From Lachnospiraceae bacterium (lineage in GTDB: Bacteria; Bacillota; Clostridia; Lachnospirales; Lachnospiraceae): a stretch of 64,000 nt of DNA. Below, piece after piece: positions 56,587-64,000 of the stretch. The position numbers and the translations under genes were made by a program. Position 1 is the first letter of the stretch; every line of letters begins with the position of its first letter. The notes beneath the pieces are model-generated. The model was given only the letters and a program-made list of their open reading frames with translations. It did not search any database and had not been told where the DNA came from. The stretch is taken from the NCBI GenBank assembly GCA_017509985.1, contig JAFWOE010000054.1, positions 1 through 64,000 of the forward strand, in the 5' to 3' direction.

Positions 56587-57408
56587 TACTTCTTCCATCG
56601 CGGCTGCGCAGGCAGCCGCTTTTTCCATGCTGTCAAACAGGCCGAATACAGCCGAGCCGCTGCCGGTCATCATCGCGGCAGCCGCGCCGTGATCCGTCAT
56701 TTTCTTTTTGATCTCCCCGATGACCGGAAATTCCCGGATCACCGGCGCTTCCAGATCGTTGCCGAGGACTTCGGCCAGTTTTCCGATGCTTCCGGACCGC
56801 AGAGCCATTAATGCTGCCTCCGGATCGACCGGGGCATCCGTTTTCTTCATTTCGTCAAAAGCACGATATGCCCAGGGTGTGGAAACAGAGATATCCGGCT
56901 TGACGATCAGGATCGGCCACTCTGGAAAAACACCGAGATCTTCGAGTTCCTCTCCGATCCCCTTTGCCCGTGCAAGGCCGCCCTTTATAAAGAACGGAAC
57001 GTCCGCGCCCAGACGGACCGCGAGCTTTTCCAGTTCTTCATCGGACCGGTTCAGTTCAAACAGTTCGTTCATGCATTTCAGGACACAGGCCGCATTGCTG
57101 CTTCCTCCGCCAAGGCCTGCCTGGGCGGGGATTCTTTTTTCGATCGTTATGTCAACCCCGTTTCCGATGCCGTACTCCTGCATCATCAGCCGGGCCGCAC
57201 GGTATGCAAGATTCCCCTCATCAGTGGGCAGCGAAACGTCGCTGCAGGTGAGACGGATGCCTTCCGGGGTCTTTTTGATTTCTATATCATCCGACAGCTC
57301 CAGTTCCAGAAAGATCATATCCAGTTCGTGATATCCGTCTTCCCTTCGTCCTGTAATCTTCAGTGTAAGATTGATTTTCGCGTGTGCTTTCTTTTTTATT
57401 TTTTCCAT
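56548..57408 (-). CDS. ispE: 4-diphosphocytidyl-2-C-methyl-D-erythritol kinase
   Basis: The 286-residue GHMP kinase acts in the MEP isoprenoid pathway. Visible are AHAKINLTLKITGRREDGYH (about residues 8-27), the ATP loop PAQAGLGGGSSNAACV (about 98), and the C-terminal AAAMMTGSGSAVFGLF (about 245). The start MEKIKKKAHAKINL at 57408 matches the family, although the upstream bases GGTCAAAAG give a poor ribosome-binding site. It converges with the MacB-like permease gene, overlapping its 3' end by 39 bases, and is divergent from plsC. Confidence 0.95.
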   Translation of the reverse strand: MEKIKKKAHAKINLTLKITGRREDGYHELDMIFLELELSDDIEIKKTPEGIRLTCSDVSLPTDEGNLAYRAARLMMQEYGIGNGVDITIEKRIPAQAGLGGGSSNAACVLKCMNELFELNRSDEELEKLAVRLGADVPFFIKGGLARAKGIGEELEDLGVFPEWPILIVKPDISVSTPWAYRAFDEMKKTDAPVDPEAALMALRSGSIGKLAEVLGNDLEAPVIREFPVIGEIKKKMTDHGAAAAMMTGSGSAVFGLFDSMEKAAACAAAMEEVSFITKGVDRVQV

Positions 57409-57411
57409 CTT

Positions 57412-57440
57412 TTGACCGCTTACCGCAATTATGTTAAAAT
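57412..57440 (+). promoter_or_regulatory. Promoter of the plsC-like gene
   Basis: TTGACC (57412-57417) and TAAAAT (57435-57440) are spaced by 17 bases on the plus strand, about 70 bases before the 57513 start codon and just outside the ispE start. Confidence 0.75.
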
Positions 57441-57512
57441 CTGCGTATCCGGAACTGTCCGGATGAAACCGGATGCCGCCCAAGGCCCATCCATGGATTA
57501 TCGAGGTACGGT

Positions 57513-58238
57513 ATGAGAACAATTATAGCCCTGATCTGGCTTGTGCTGTTTGTCATCGCGGCGATCCCCGCCATGATCTATATGGTCATCGTTCATAAGA
57601 AAGACCCTTGGAAGGCCGAAAAGACCGCAAGGGCCTGGATCTCCTGCTTTTTCAGGGTGCTGGTGAAGATAGCCGGAACCGATATCACGGTGAAGGGTCT
57701 TGAAAACGTTCCTGCCGACCAGGCCGTTGTCTACATCGGCAATCACCGCAGCTACTTCGACATCATCCTGACCTATACCCTCTGTAAAAACACCACCTGC
57801 TATATTGCCAAGGCTGACCTGCGGAACATTCCCCTGTTCGGCCTGTGGGGCGACATGATGATGTGCCTTTTCTTTGATCAGAGCGACATGAAAGCTTCCG
57901 TAAAAATGATCCTCGACGGGATCGCCCGTCTGAAGCAGGGGATCTCCATCTTTATCTTCCCGGAAGGGAAGAGGAATAAGGAGCCCGGCCTGCTTCCGCT
58001 GAACGAGTTTAAGGACGGCAGCTTCAAGCTGGCTTCCAAAACCGGCTGCCCGGTCATTCCCGTTGCATTGAAAAAGATCGATGATATCTGGGAAGCACAT
58101 TCTCCCTGGCTCAAAAAAACGAGCGTGACCCTGTGCTACGGTCCGCCCGTTTACTTTAACGATCTTGAGGATGAACAGAAAAAACATCCGGGCGAACACT
58201 TCCGTCAGGTCATCACTTCCATGCTTGAACAGATGTAA
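57513..58238 (+). CDS. plsC: 1-acyl-glycerol-3-phosphate acyltransferase (PlsC-like)
   Basis: The 241-residue membrane-bound acyltransferase makes phosphatidic acid from lysophosphatidic acid. It has an N-terminal hydrophobic segment (about 3-28), acyltransferase motif I GNHRSYFDI (NHxxxxD, about residue 79), motif II region and motif III FIFPEGKRNKEPG (about 148), then GCPVIPVAL (motif IV). All catalytic residues are present. It stops 14 bases before the end of the converging DUF1934 gene. The substrate could be a related lysolipid, but PlsC is the most likely role. Confidence 0.9.
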   Translation: MRTIIALIWLVLFVIAAIPAMIYMVIVHKKDPWKAEKTARAWISCFFRVLVKIAGTDITVKGLENVPADQAVVYIGNHRSYFDIILTYTLCKNTTCYIAKADLRNIPLFGLWGDMMMCLFFDQSDMKASVKMILDGIARLKQGISIFIFPEGKRNKEPGLLPLNEFKDGSFKLASKTGCPVIPVALKKIDDIWEAHSPWLKKTSVTLCYGPPVYFNDLEDEQKKHPGEHFRQVITSMLEQM

Positions 58239-58252
58239 GATCCGGCTCCTCT

Positions 58253-58702
58253 TCAGGAAGTCAGTCCGAGATCGGCTGCTTTGGACTGCGCCGTCAGAGA
58301 AATGCTGCAGTCTGCAATAAAAGCATCATTGATCTCCAGTGCGTAGTTCGCCGTGACTTCGATTGAATCTTCCTTTTCTTTCAGATTCACGGCTGTCGTG
58401 GAAATCCCTATATTAAGCATTCCGAAAGGAGTTCCGTACTGCGACTTGGTCTTCTTGTCTTTTTCGAAGATCAGGCGTGCATTCACCGAACCTTTTTTGG
58501 TCACTTCAAGGTAAGAATCCCTGAACTTCATCAGGTTCTCACTTTTGTTGTTGTAATTGTCCTCTACATCTTCAAAGAGCAGATAGTGGTGACCGTTCTT
58601 AAAATAATACTTACCCGGAGAGATCACTTCCACAGGCTCCTGCTGCCCGCCGATATCCGTGAACTGCATTCCGTTGATTCTTATCATTACTTCTTTATCC
58701 AT
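58253..58702 (-). CDS. DUF1934 family beta-barrel protein (YwiB-like)
   Basis: The 149-residue protein starts MDKEVMIRINGMQ and has the DUF1934 pattern. There is an early VEVISPGKYYFKNGHHYLLFED strand block (hydrophobic/aromatic), a central LEVTKKGSVNARLIFEK, and the conserved TPFGMLNIGISTTAV (about residue 91). A strand region, VTANYALEINDAFIADCSI, follows. The fold is lipocalin/calycin-like in known structures, with unknown role. It lies upstream of nothing obvious: plsC converges from the left, and murI precedes it 47 bases to the right in the same direction. Confidence 0.88.
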   Translation of the reverse strand: MDKEVMIRINGMQFTDIGGQQEPVEVISPGKYYFKNGHHYLLFEDVEDNYNNKSENLMKFRDSYLEVTKKGSVNARLIFEKDKKTKSQYGTPFGMLNIGISTTAVNLKEKEDSIEVTANYALEINDAFIADCSISLTAQSKAADLGLTS

Positions 58703-58749
58703 ATTTTCACCCTGAAATGAAGGTCTTCCTTATCGTTTTCCGTCGATGA

Positions 58750-59568
58750 TCAATACTTTTCTATAAAGATCTGGCCGGAATCCGCGATCCGGCATCCGAG
58801 GACCGTGTCCACAAATGACAGAAGGCGGTCTGTCGTATCACTCGAATAAAACGAATACTCCGGCCTGCTTTCCCCGGTATTCGCAAGCTCCCCATCCGCA
58901 AGCAGATTCTTCAGCGAAACAGCGGTTTCATAAGCCGGATTGACCAGCCGGATACTGTCGCCGAGGATCCGGTTGAACGCATTGATCAGAAGCGGATAAT
59001 GCGTGCATCCGAGGATGAGGGTATCGATGTCATTCGTGATCAGCTCGTCGAGATAACGCCGGATGACCGAATCCGTGATCTCGTCGTCGATCCACCCCTC
59101 TTCGGCCAGCGGGCAGAGCAGCGGACAGTCCTTTACAAATACTTCCGCATCCGGTTCCGCCTGCCGGATCAGTTCCGGATAAAGGCCGCTGCCGATCGTG
59201 CTCGTCGTCGCGATAACGCCGATCCGGCCGTTTCTGGTGATGTCCAGCGCGGCTTTTACACCCGGCTTTACCACACCGATGATCGGCAGATCCGCCTCTT
59301 TTTCGAGTTCTCCCAGAGCAAGGGAGCTGGCGGTATTGCACGCGATCACGATGGTCTTAACGTCCTTGGTCTTTAAAAACTCAACGATCTGCCGGGAATA
59401 TGTGAGTACCGTTTTTCTGGATTTACTGCCATACGGCACCCTGGCCGTATCGCCGAAATAAACGATATTTTCATCCGGAAGACACCGGATGATTTCCTTT
59501 ACTACCGTAAGTCCGCCGATACCGGAATCAAATACCCCAATCGGCGATGCATTCTTCCTGCTGGTCAT
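58750..59568 (-). CDS. murI: Glutamate racemase
   Basis: The 272-residue enzyme supplies D-glutamate for peptidoglycan. The two catalytic cysteines lie in IACNTASS (about residue 75) and LGCTHYPLL (about 186), with GVFDSGIGGLTV (about residue 11) and FGDTARVPYGSKS as the other hallmarks. The start at 59568 is preferred: GGGAG lies eight bases upstream, within the end of the preceding gene, and the extra nine codons of a longer frame are not conserved-looking. It begins just at the stop of the GDPD-like gene. Confidence 0.95.
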   Translation of the reverse strand: MTSRKNASPIGVFDSGIGGLTVVKEIIRCLPDENIVYFGDTARVPYGSKSRKTVLTYSRQIVEFLKTKDVKTIVIACNTASSLALGELEKEADLPIIGVVKPGVKAALDITRNGRIGVIATTSTIGSGLYPELIRQAEPDAEVFVKDCPLLCPLAEEGWIDDEITDSVIRRYLDELITNDIDTLILGCTHYPLLINAFNRILGDSIRLVNPAYETAVSLKNLLADGELANTGESRPEYSFYSSDTTDRLLSFVDTVLGCRIADSGQIFIEKY

Positions 59569-59569
59569 T

Positions 59570-60403
59570 TTATTCTCCCGGCTCAATTCCTTCAAATACT
59601 ACGACCGCATCATCTTTTCTTGCCGCTTCGTAATCCTCGTCCGTCCGGATAACGGAATAGACGCAGGGCACATGGTAAAGAAGCCGGCAGTAACGAAGTG
59701 ATATGCTGTTCCGGTCCTGAAGTCCGAGCGAAATGAAATCCGGCGACGCGATGCAGTTCGTAAGCAGGAAATTACAGGCAAAGCTCCAGATCATTCCGAC
59801 CATGTCTTTGCCGGCGTAAATCTGTTTTTCGTAGATCTGCCCCCTTAAAACTTCCGGTTCATACTCTTTGAACCATCGGAGCACACGGGAATCCGCGGAC
59901 TCGACCGCAAACACTCCATCATAGGTCTCCAGAACGTCGCTCACATTGGAACAGAGAACGCCGTAATTGTGTTTCCGGCTGATCAGGTTCAGGATCACAG
60001 GCACCTGGGCATCGATCTTGTACAGCATGTCTTCCAGCATGCAGACCGGCTCCTCCGTTTCCTGAAGCGTCATCTGCTTCAGGCTGTCCCAGGCCATCTC
60101 TTCGACCGCGCCGTCTTCCCCGCACAGCCGCCAAAGGTCGTCATCGGGAAACACCACCGGCACTCCGTCCTTGGAGATCCGCACATCCAGCTTGATCGCG
60201 TATCCCTTTACCATGGCCGCATGGATCGCCGGCATGGAACTCTCCGGGATCCGTGCATAAAAGTTGTGCAGGCCGCCGTTGGCAAAATCATATCTTGCCA
60301 GGATCGAAAAATCCGGGCCGTATTCGGTTCTGGGCCGGATCGCCGCTGTCCAGGCTGCACCGGCTCCTATCATACAGAGAGCAAGTTTTTTGAAAACTCC
60401 CAT
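59570..60403 (-). CDS. Glycerophosphodiester phosphodiesterase-like protein, probably inactive
   Basis: This 277-residue protein has an N-terminal membrane anchor or signal (residues 2-22) and the GDPD TIM-barrel order. The catalytic positions are replaced. Where active clostridial enzymes have AHRGLH it has ANGGLH; the metal Glu in ELDV is Lys (AIKLDVRISKDG); VVFHDE is VVFPDD; and the later VELK Glu is missing (VILNLI). Hydrolysis of glycerophosphodiesters is therefore unlikely. The remaining barrel is intact with no stop or frameshift, suggesting a retained binding or structural role. Its stop overlaps the murI start region, so the genes are coupled. Confidence 0.82.
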   Translation of the reverse strand: MGVFKKLALCMIGAGAAWTAAIRPRTEYGPDFSILARYDFANGGLHNFYARIPESSMPAIHAAMVKGYAIKLDVRISKDGVPVVFPDDDLWRLCGEDGAVEEMAWDSLKQMTLQETEEPVCMLEDMLYKIDAQVPVILNLISRKHNYGVLCSNVSDVLETYDGVFAVESADSRVLRWFKEYEPEVLRGQIYEKQIYAGKDMVGMIWSFACNFLLTNCIASPDFISLGLQDRNSISLRYCRLLYHVPCVYSVIRTDEDYEAARKDDAVVVFEGIEPGE

Positions 60404-60463
60404 CCGATCATCTCCCTTTAACATATAAAGCGAATATATGCGGCTTTACGCCGCAATTACAAC

Positions 60464-60547
60464 TGCCGGCAGTGGGACTCGAACCCACACACCCTTGCGG
60501 ATAACAGATTTTGAGTCTGTCTCGTCTGCCAATTCCGACATGCCGGC
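60464..60547 (-). tRNA. tRNA-Leu (anticodon CAA)
   Basis: Read on the minus strand, the 84 bases begin GCCGGCATGTCGG and end CCCACTGCCGGCA, with a 7-bp acceptor stem GCCGGCA/TGCCGGC. The T-arm is GTGGGTTCGAGTCCCAC. The anticodon loop is CTCAAAA inside CAGA/TCTG, giving CAA. A long variable arm, typical of class II tRNAs, fits leucine. CCA is not encoded. Confidence 0.95.
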
Positions 60548-60594
60548 TTTCTTTCCGGATATAGTATCCTTTTTTATCTGTAAATAGTATAACA

Positions 60595-60613
60595 TGCAGG
60601 GCAATGCCCTGCA
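60595..60613 (-). other. Palindromic hairpin between the 60635 gene and tRNA-Leu
   Basis: TGCAGGGC (60595-60602) and GCCCTGCA (60606-60613) form a perfect 8-bp stem with a 3-base loop. No T-run follows, so it may be a weak terminator for the upstream gene or a processing site ahead of the tRNA. Confidence 0.45.
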
Positions 60614-60634
60614 CGTATAATCGCCAATCCATTA

Positions 60635-61813
60635 TCAGTTCAGGCAGTCTGAAAAATCGATCAGGGTGACTCCGGTCACTTCGTCTTTTGTTACGCCGGG
60701 ATCTTCTCCTTTTTTATAGGCCGCATCCAGTATCTCCTCTGCGGAAAGTACCGGGATCGCCAGTTCGATCTCATCCACAGGCTCTTCGGGAATCTCTTCA
60801 ACGGGCTGACGGACCTGCTGATAATAATCCGAGCGGTTGACCTGGGTGGTTGCCAGAGCAGCGACCAGTGCATCCGAAACATCCGGGATCTCATCGTCGC
60901 TCATATTGAGAGTAGCTGCGGACTTGTCTTCCGGGACGTCTTCAAATGCCTCTGCCATGCTTTCGGCACTGTAGGAAGCGGCCGGTATTTCTTTCGCAGC
61001 TGCAATCGTCTCTGCCGGTATCCCGGCTGTTCCGGCCGGCACTTCGGCTGCGGCGCTTCCCGTTTCGGAAAGAACTGCCTGTGCTTCCCCGGCGGCTGCT
61101 TCCGGCTTTGCGGGCAGAATGATCGTCTGGCCCTCAAGTGCTTCCGTCTCCTGGGCGGCCTGCGAAGTCTCGGTTCCCTCTGCCTGCCTGACCGCCGGTT
61201 CCGTTACCGAAGCGGCTGCTGCGGCCTGGGCGGATACGGCTCCAGCGTTGTACTGCGCTTCATAGGATGCGGTCTTCCCCATATCTTTCACGATATCCGA
61301 GAAGTATTCCTCTTCATCCTCATCTTCCTCGTACTCTTCGTCCGGATACGCTTTTTTCCTGCAAAGCTCGGCTACGATCGCCAGCATAATAAGAACAACT
61401 GCCGCACTGATCAGCATGGCAATGCCTTCAGTGCTGCGCGTCGCGATCATGATGTATCCGATAAACGGAACAGCCAGGACTTTCTTAATAACGCTCTTGC
61501 TGATCTGCAGAACGCTCTGCTCTCCGGAAACTTTATTGATCACGGAAACTTCGTCATTGGCCGTATCGACCGCTTCTACCGTATACAGATATAAGAATCC
61601 GTCTCCGTCATAAATGATCTCGTCTCCTGCGGCGGTCATGGAAACCGGACGTTTTGTCCCGTATAAGACCGTACCTTCGGAAACATTGGTATCCATCTGC
61701 GGCTCCGCGATCTTTTCCTCCACGCCGACAAGCGGAGGAACAACCAGTGCAACGACAGCCAGTATGCAGATTATGATCACTATATTTACGATTATCTTAA
61801 AAAACTTTGCCAT
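60635..61813 (-). CDS. Membrane protein with SipW-like remnant and long Ala/Glu-rich tail, unknown function
   Basis: The 392-residue protein has a first transmembrane segment (about 6-28) and an extracellular domain (about 30-115). The segment VLAVPFIGYIMIATRSTEG resembles the end of SipW-type signal peptidases. A second transmembrane segment follows (about 130-150), then a cytoplasmic tail of about 240 residues rich in Ala, Glu and Pro with a poly-acidic EEYEEDEDEEE run. The positions equivalent to catalytic Ser-Met and His-Arg appear as EPQMD and LYLYT, so a peptidase function is doubtful. The SipW comparison is inference. It is the gene upstream of tRNA-Leu in the same direction. Confidence 0.75.
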   Translation of the reverse strand: MAKFFKIIVNIVIIICILAVVALVVPPLVGVEEKIAEPQMDTNVSEGTVLYGTKRPVSMTAAGDEIIYDGDGFLYLYTVEAVDTANDEVSVINKVSGEQSVLQISKSVIKKVLAVPFIGYIMIATRSTEGIAMLISAAVVLIMLAIVAELCRKKAYPDEEYEEDEDEEEYFSDIVKDMGKTASYEAQYNAGAVSAQAAAAASVTEPAVRQAEGTETSQAAQETEALEGQTIILPAKPEAAAGEAQAVLSETGSAAAEVPAGTAGIPAETIAAAKEIPAASYSAESMAEAFEDVPEDKSAATLNMSDDEIPDVSDALVAALATTQVNRSDYYQQVRQPVEEIPEEPVDEIELAIPVLSAEEILDAAYKKGEDPGVTKDEVTGVTLIDFSDCLN

Positions 61814-61901
61814 CTGTCTCTCCCTTATTATCTGCCGGAAGTTTAACAGAGGTATTATACTCTATCTTTAATATGAATGCAAGCAAGGCCGGTTTCGGCT
61901 T

Positions 61902-62177
61902 CTATGCCTGTTCTCCGCAAAGCCTTTTCTCCATAAACCAGCGGTTGTTTTCTTCATAAAACAGGTGGCTTTTCTTTCCCCCGACCAGGCAGGTGAACAT
62001 GATGCCCGTTCCGCCGGCCCGGGTACTGGCCGCCCGCCTCACGTTAATAACGCGGTCAATGTCGTAGGCTGCGCCGTCTTCCCAAATAAAACTGACAGGA
62101 CTGACGATACCGTCTCTGTCAAACCGGACGGTCACATCCACATATACTTTTTCCGGATTCCGATCGGCCTCTGCCAT
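61902..62177 (-). CDS. Conserved hypothetical protein
   Basis: The 91-residue protein starts MAEADRNPEKVYVDVTVRFD at the ATG at 62177, after GCGGGAGAG. An upstream extension to 62318 runs through the promoter and palindrome and is not coding. It is a compact beta-rich protein with SFIWEDGAAYDIDRVINVR, AGGTGIMFTCLV and FYEENNRWFMEKRL, similar to small clostridial proteins that I cannot name. It is one of very few genes here that end in TAG. Its promoter at 62286-62314 is overlapped by a palindrome, so it looks tightly regulated. Confidence 0.8.
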   Translation of the reverse strand: MAEADRNPEKVYVDVTVRFDRDGIVSPVSFIWEDGAAYDIDRVINVRRAASTRAGGTGIMFTCLVGGKKSHLFYEENNRWFMEKRLCGEQA

Positions 62178-62285
62178 AACTCTCCCGCTTTCTGCTGTCC
62201 GTACCCGGCGGCCGGAACGTGGTGCCCTTTTTCCGTGAATCGGAACGTTCCGGCCATTCCGGGTATCCCCGGGTTCTGTAACGAG

Positions 62286-62314
62286 AGTATAGAATAACTT
62301 CCGATTTTTGTCAA
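62286..62314 (-). promoter_or_regulatory. Promoter of the 61902 gene
   Basis: On the minus strand, perfect TTGACA (62309-62314) and TATACT (62286-62291) are exactly 17 bases apart, about 110 bases before the start codon at 62177. The -35 and spacer lie inside the palindrome at 62294-62332. Confidence 0.85.
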
Positions 62315-62332
62315 GCAAAAATCGGAAGTTAT
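62294..62332. promoter_or_regulatory. 17-bp perfect palindrome over the promoter (candidate operator)
   Basis: ATAACTTCCGATTTTTG (62294-62310) and CAAAAATCGGAAGTTAT (62316-62332) are exact reverse complements with a 5-base centre TCAAG. The left arm covers most of the promoter spacer and the centre lies in the -35, so a bound dimeric repressor would block RNA polymerase. A role as hairpin terminator for the 62367 gene is possible but no separate T-run follows. Confidence 0.75.
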
Positions 62333-62366
62333 GAGGTTTTATGTCCGGTTTTCGGAAATATCTTTT

Positions 62367-64000
62367 TTATTCGGCGAGCTCGGCTTCCTGCAGCTTGCCG
62401 TCTGCTGCGATATACTTCAGGGTCACCGTGTCGCCCTCGTCAAGGATGACTGCCAGCGGATAATCCTTTGCATTTACAGTAAAGTATTTATCCTTTTCCT
62501 GATCCAGCCGGAAGTAGTATACCGTATTGCCGCTGATGTTCGCGGAGCGGATCTCTTCGATCTTTCCGGTGATCTCTTCCTTCGCGGCTTCCTCCGGATC
62601 CTCGGCAATCTCGCCGACATCCTCCTTCGCTACAATTCCGTTCTGGAGCAGCAGTTCCTTATAATTCTGCTGACATGCCGCGAGCGAAGCGCCGGTTGCT
62701 ACGATCTGATACTGCTGGACGTTGACCATCGCATACTGCTTGACCAGTCCGGCCTCATCCTTCAATGCCATAAAGTAGGTAGGCTCATCCGCAATATTCA
62801 GCAGCAGCGGGAAGGTTGCCCGGTAGCTGAACTGCTGGACAGCGCCTTCTGCCGAAGACATGGCCGAGGTCTCCTGCGCGCCGGCACAGGAATAATAATG
62901 GGCCGTCTTGGTCCTCTGGTTGACAAGAATAAATCCGATATTGCCGCGGTCACCCGTAACGGACGTGACGCCGGTATACATCCAGACGTCATCATCCTGG
63001 GCGATATAGTTATAGCCGGAAGTGGTTTCCGTACAATCCGTCTGCCCGAAGATCGAGTTCCAGAAACCGTTGTGGTATTTTCCGTAATAGTTATACTGTT
63101 CCACGACCAGATCCGCAGAATAAACACGGTCTACCCACGTCGGAACATCCGCGGTCTTATAATACTGCGACTCGCCCGTTACGGCGTTCAACAGAACCGC
63201 GCCGACGGCGTCGGTTCCGGAAAACAGGCCGATCGTCTTCTTTACGACAGAAGCGATCCAGTAAGGCGTGCCGTCCTCGTCGATCTCAAAATTGATGTCG
63301 TCAAACAGGAAGGTCGGATACGAGAATCTCAGATGGCGCATCAGATCGCGTGAAAAGAATTCCGACGGCGAGTATTTTATACCGTCCTGCAGCCGTACGA
63401 CCGTTACTTCCTGGGACCTCATATCGATCCTCATATAGGCCGGGATACCCTGCTTTCGGTTGTTGATCCACTTGAAGAACCCGCCGTAATCCAGATAGGC
63501 CGTACGGATCGGGGCGTTCTTATAGTTGATCTGGCTCGAAGCCGTATTGACTGTGAACTGGCTGACCAGGTCGCTCAGTTCGCCCAGTTTCCGGTTGGCC
63601 AGATTGTTGGCCGAGTCCGCATCCAGCATGGGGATCCGGTCCCAGCGGATCTCATCGATATCTTCGGAAAAATCTGCCGTTTCAATTGTGATGAGCTTTG
63701 AATAGGCCCTGGAGCGAAAAATGACCAGACCTACGACCGAACCGACAATGCAGAGCACGATGATCCCGACAATGATCCAGAAAGGCACGGAAACATTCTT
63801 CTTAACATATTTGATGTAGTCTGTCGCGGTGTCTGCCCGGTACCTGTTGAATATGACCATGCAGATCGTAAAGATCACCACGCACAGCCCGACGAACCAC
63901 CAGAAGCTCGTCGTATGGATGTTCAGTGCCGGAACCCTGAAATAAAAGTAGATCGCGGCAAAGATCAGCGTGATCACCAGGCTCTTGATGATCCTTGTCG
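62367..64000 (-). CDS. Large multi-domain membrane protein of unknown function (start beyond right edge)
   Basis: At least 536 residues are visible, with the frame open to the window edge. The N-terminal residues seen form transmembrane segments (TLIFAAIYFYFRV, WWFVGLCVVIFTICMVIF, PFWIIVGIIVLCIVGSVVG). A long extracellular part follows with FDEIRWDRIPML-like and DGTPYWIASVVKKTIGLF segments and DLVVEQYNYYGKYHNGFWNS. A C-terminal OB-like region is rich in charged residues (about 450-536). It resembles conserved clostridial membrane proteins annotated only as hypothetical. The GTG at 63977 could be a start but more likely the gene begins upstream. Confidence 0.8.
   Translation of the reverse strand, partial: TRIIKSLVITLIFAAIYFYFRVPALNIHTTSFWWFVGLCVVIFTICMVIFNRYRADTATDYIKYVKKNVSVPFWIIVGIIVLCIVGSVVGLVIFRSRAYSKLITIETADFSEDIDEIRWDRIPMLDADSANNLANRKLGELSDLVSQFTVNTASSQINYKNAPIRTAYLDYGGFFKWINNRKQGIPAYMRIDMRSQEVTVVRLQDGIKYSPSEFFSRDLMRHLRFSYPTFLFDDINFEIDEDGTPYWIASVVKKTIGLFSGTDAVGAVLLNAVTGESQYYKTADVPTWVDRVYSADLVVEQYNYYGKYHNGFWNSIFGQTDCTETTSGYNYIAQDDDVWMYTGVTSVTGDRGNIGFILVNQRTKTAHYYSCAGAQETSAMSSAEGAVQQFSYRATFPLLLNIADEPTYFMALKDEAGLVKQYAMVNVQQYQIVATGASLAACQQNYKELLLQNGIVAKEDVGEIAEDPEEAAKEEITGKIEEIRSANISGNTVYYFRLDQEKDKYFTVNAKDYPLAVILDEGDTVTLKYIAADGKLQEAELAE

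Overview
The window reads as one chromosomal segment of an anaerobic Gram-positive bacterium of the class Clostridia, most likely Lachnospiraceae. This rests on established family knowledge, not on a search. The pointers are an oxygen-sensitive class III ribonucleotide reductase (nrdD/nrdG), strong Shine-Dalgarno sequences before most starts, a GSI-ANTAR pair next to gltB/gltD, an Amt-PII fusion, a GlnN-type glutamine synthetase, the short 'endosialidase'-labelled family, and archaeal/eukaryotic-type ProS. Base composition looks moderately GC-rich; I did not compute it. No database or structure program was run. Every call comes from reading motifs, start sites and spacing.

Layout. 1-140: right end of an IS3-family element. 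179-2388 (minus): phenolic-acid decarboxylase operon (UbiD-family LpdC, LpdD prFMN chaperone, small PQ-loop-like membrane protein). 2579-8225: amidohydrolase, flavin reductase-like protein, YlmH, formate/nitrite transporter, FolC and a lipoprotein. 8427-20064 (minus): a long operon for ammonium and glutamine-amide use (glnN, amt-PII, purF, asnB, purA, guaA, pyrG), ending at a clear terminator. 20065-20370: divergent control region with two strong promoters, each followed at once by a terminator-like hairpin. 20371-30825 (plus): gltB, gltD, a PEP/pyruvate-binding-domain protein of unknown role, GSI glutamine synthetase, and an ANTAR protein with a degenerate receiver.

30833-40509 (minus): trxB, nrdD fused to a glutaredoxin-like domain (NrdR boxes in its promoter), nrdG, an MBL-fold hydrolase, an ABC-2 exporter pair, a metY gene broken by one amber codon, and a LysR regulator. 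40586-50627 (minus): DUF2804 protein, rsmG, carB, carA, proS, radA and two small conserved proteins. 50922-56586 (plus): a membrane-anchored protein, then a MacB-like efflux operon with two different adaptors, one carrying a 60-bp tandem repeat. 56548-64000: ispE, plsC, DUF1934, glutamate racemase, a GDPD-like probable pseudoenzyme, tRNA-Leu(CAA), and three uncharacterised proteins. One of these has a promoter overlapped by a 17-bp perfect palindrome; another runs off the right edge.

Together the central 22 kb is a nitrogen-assimilation island. Ammonium import and sensing, two classes of glutamine synthetase, glutamate synthase and most of the glutamine-amidotransferase enzymes of nucleotide and asparagine synthesis sit around one divergent promoter region. 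The attenuator-like leaders there and the ANTAR (RNA-binding antiterminator) gene at the end of the plus-strand arm suggest, by inference, control by transcription antitermination.
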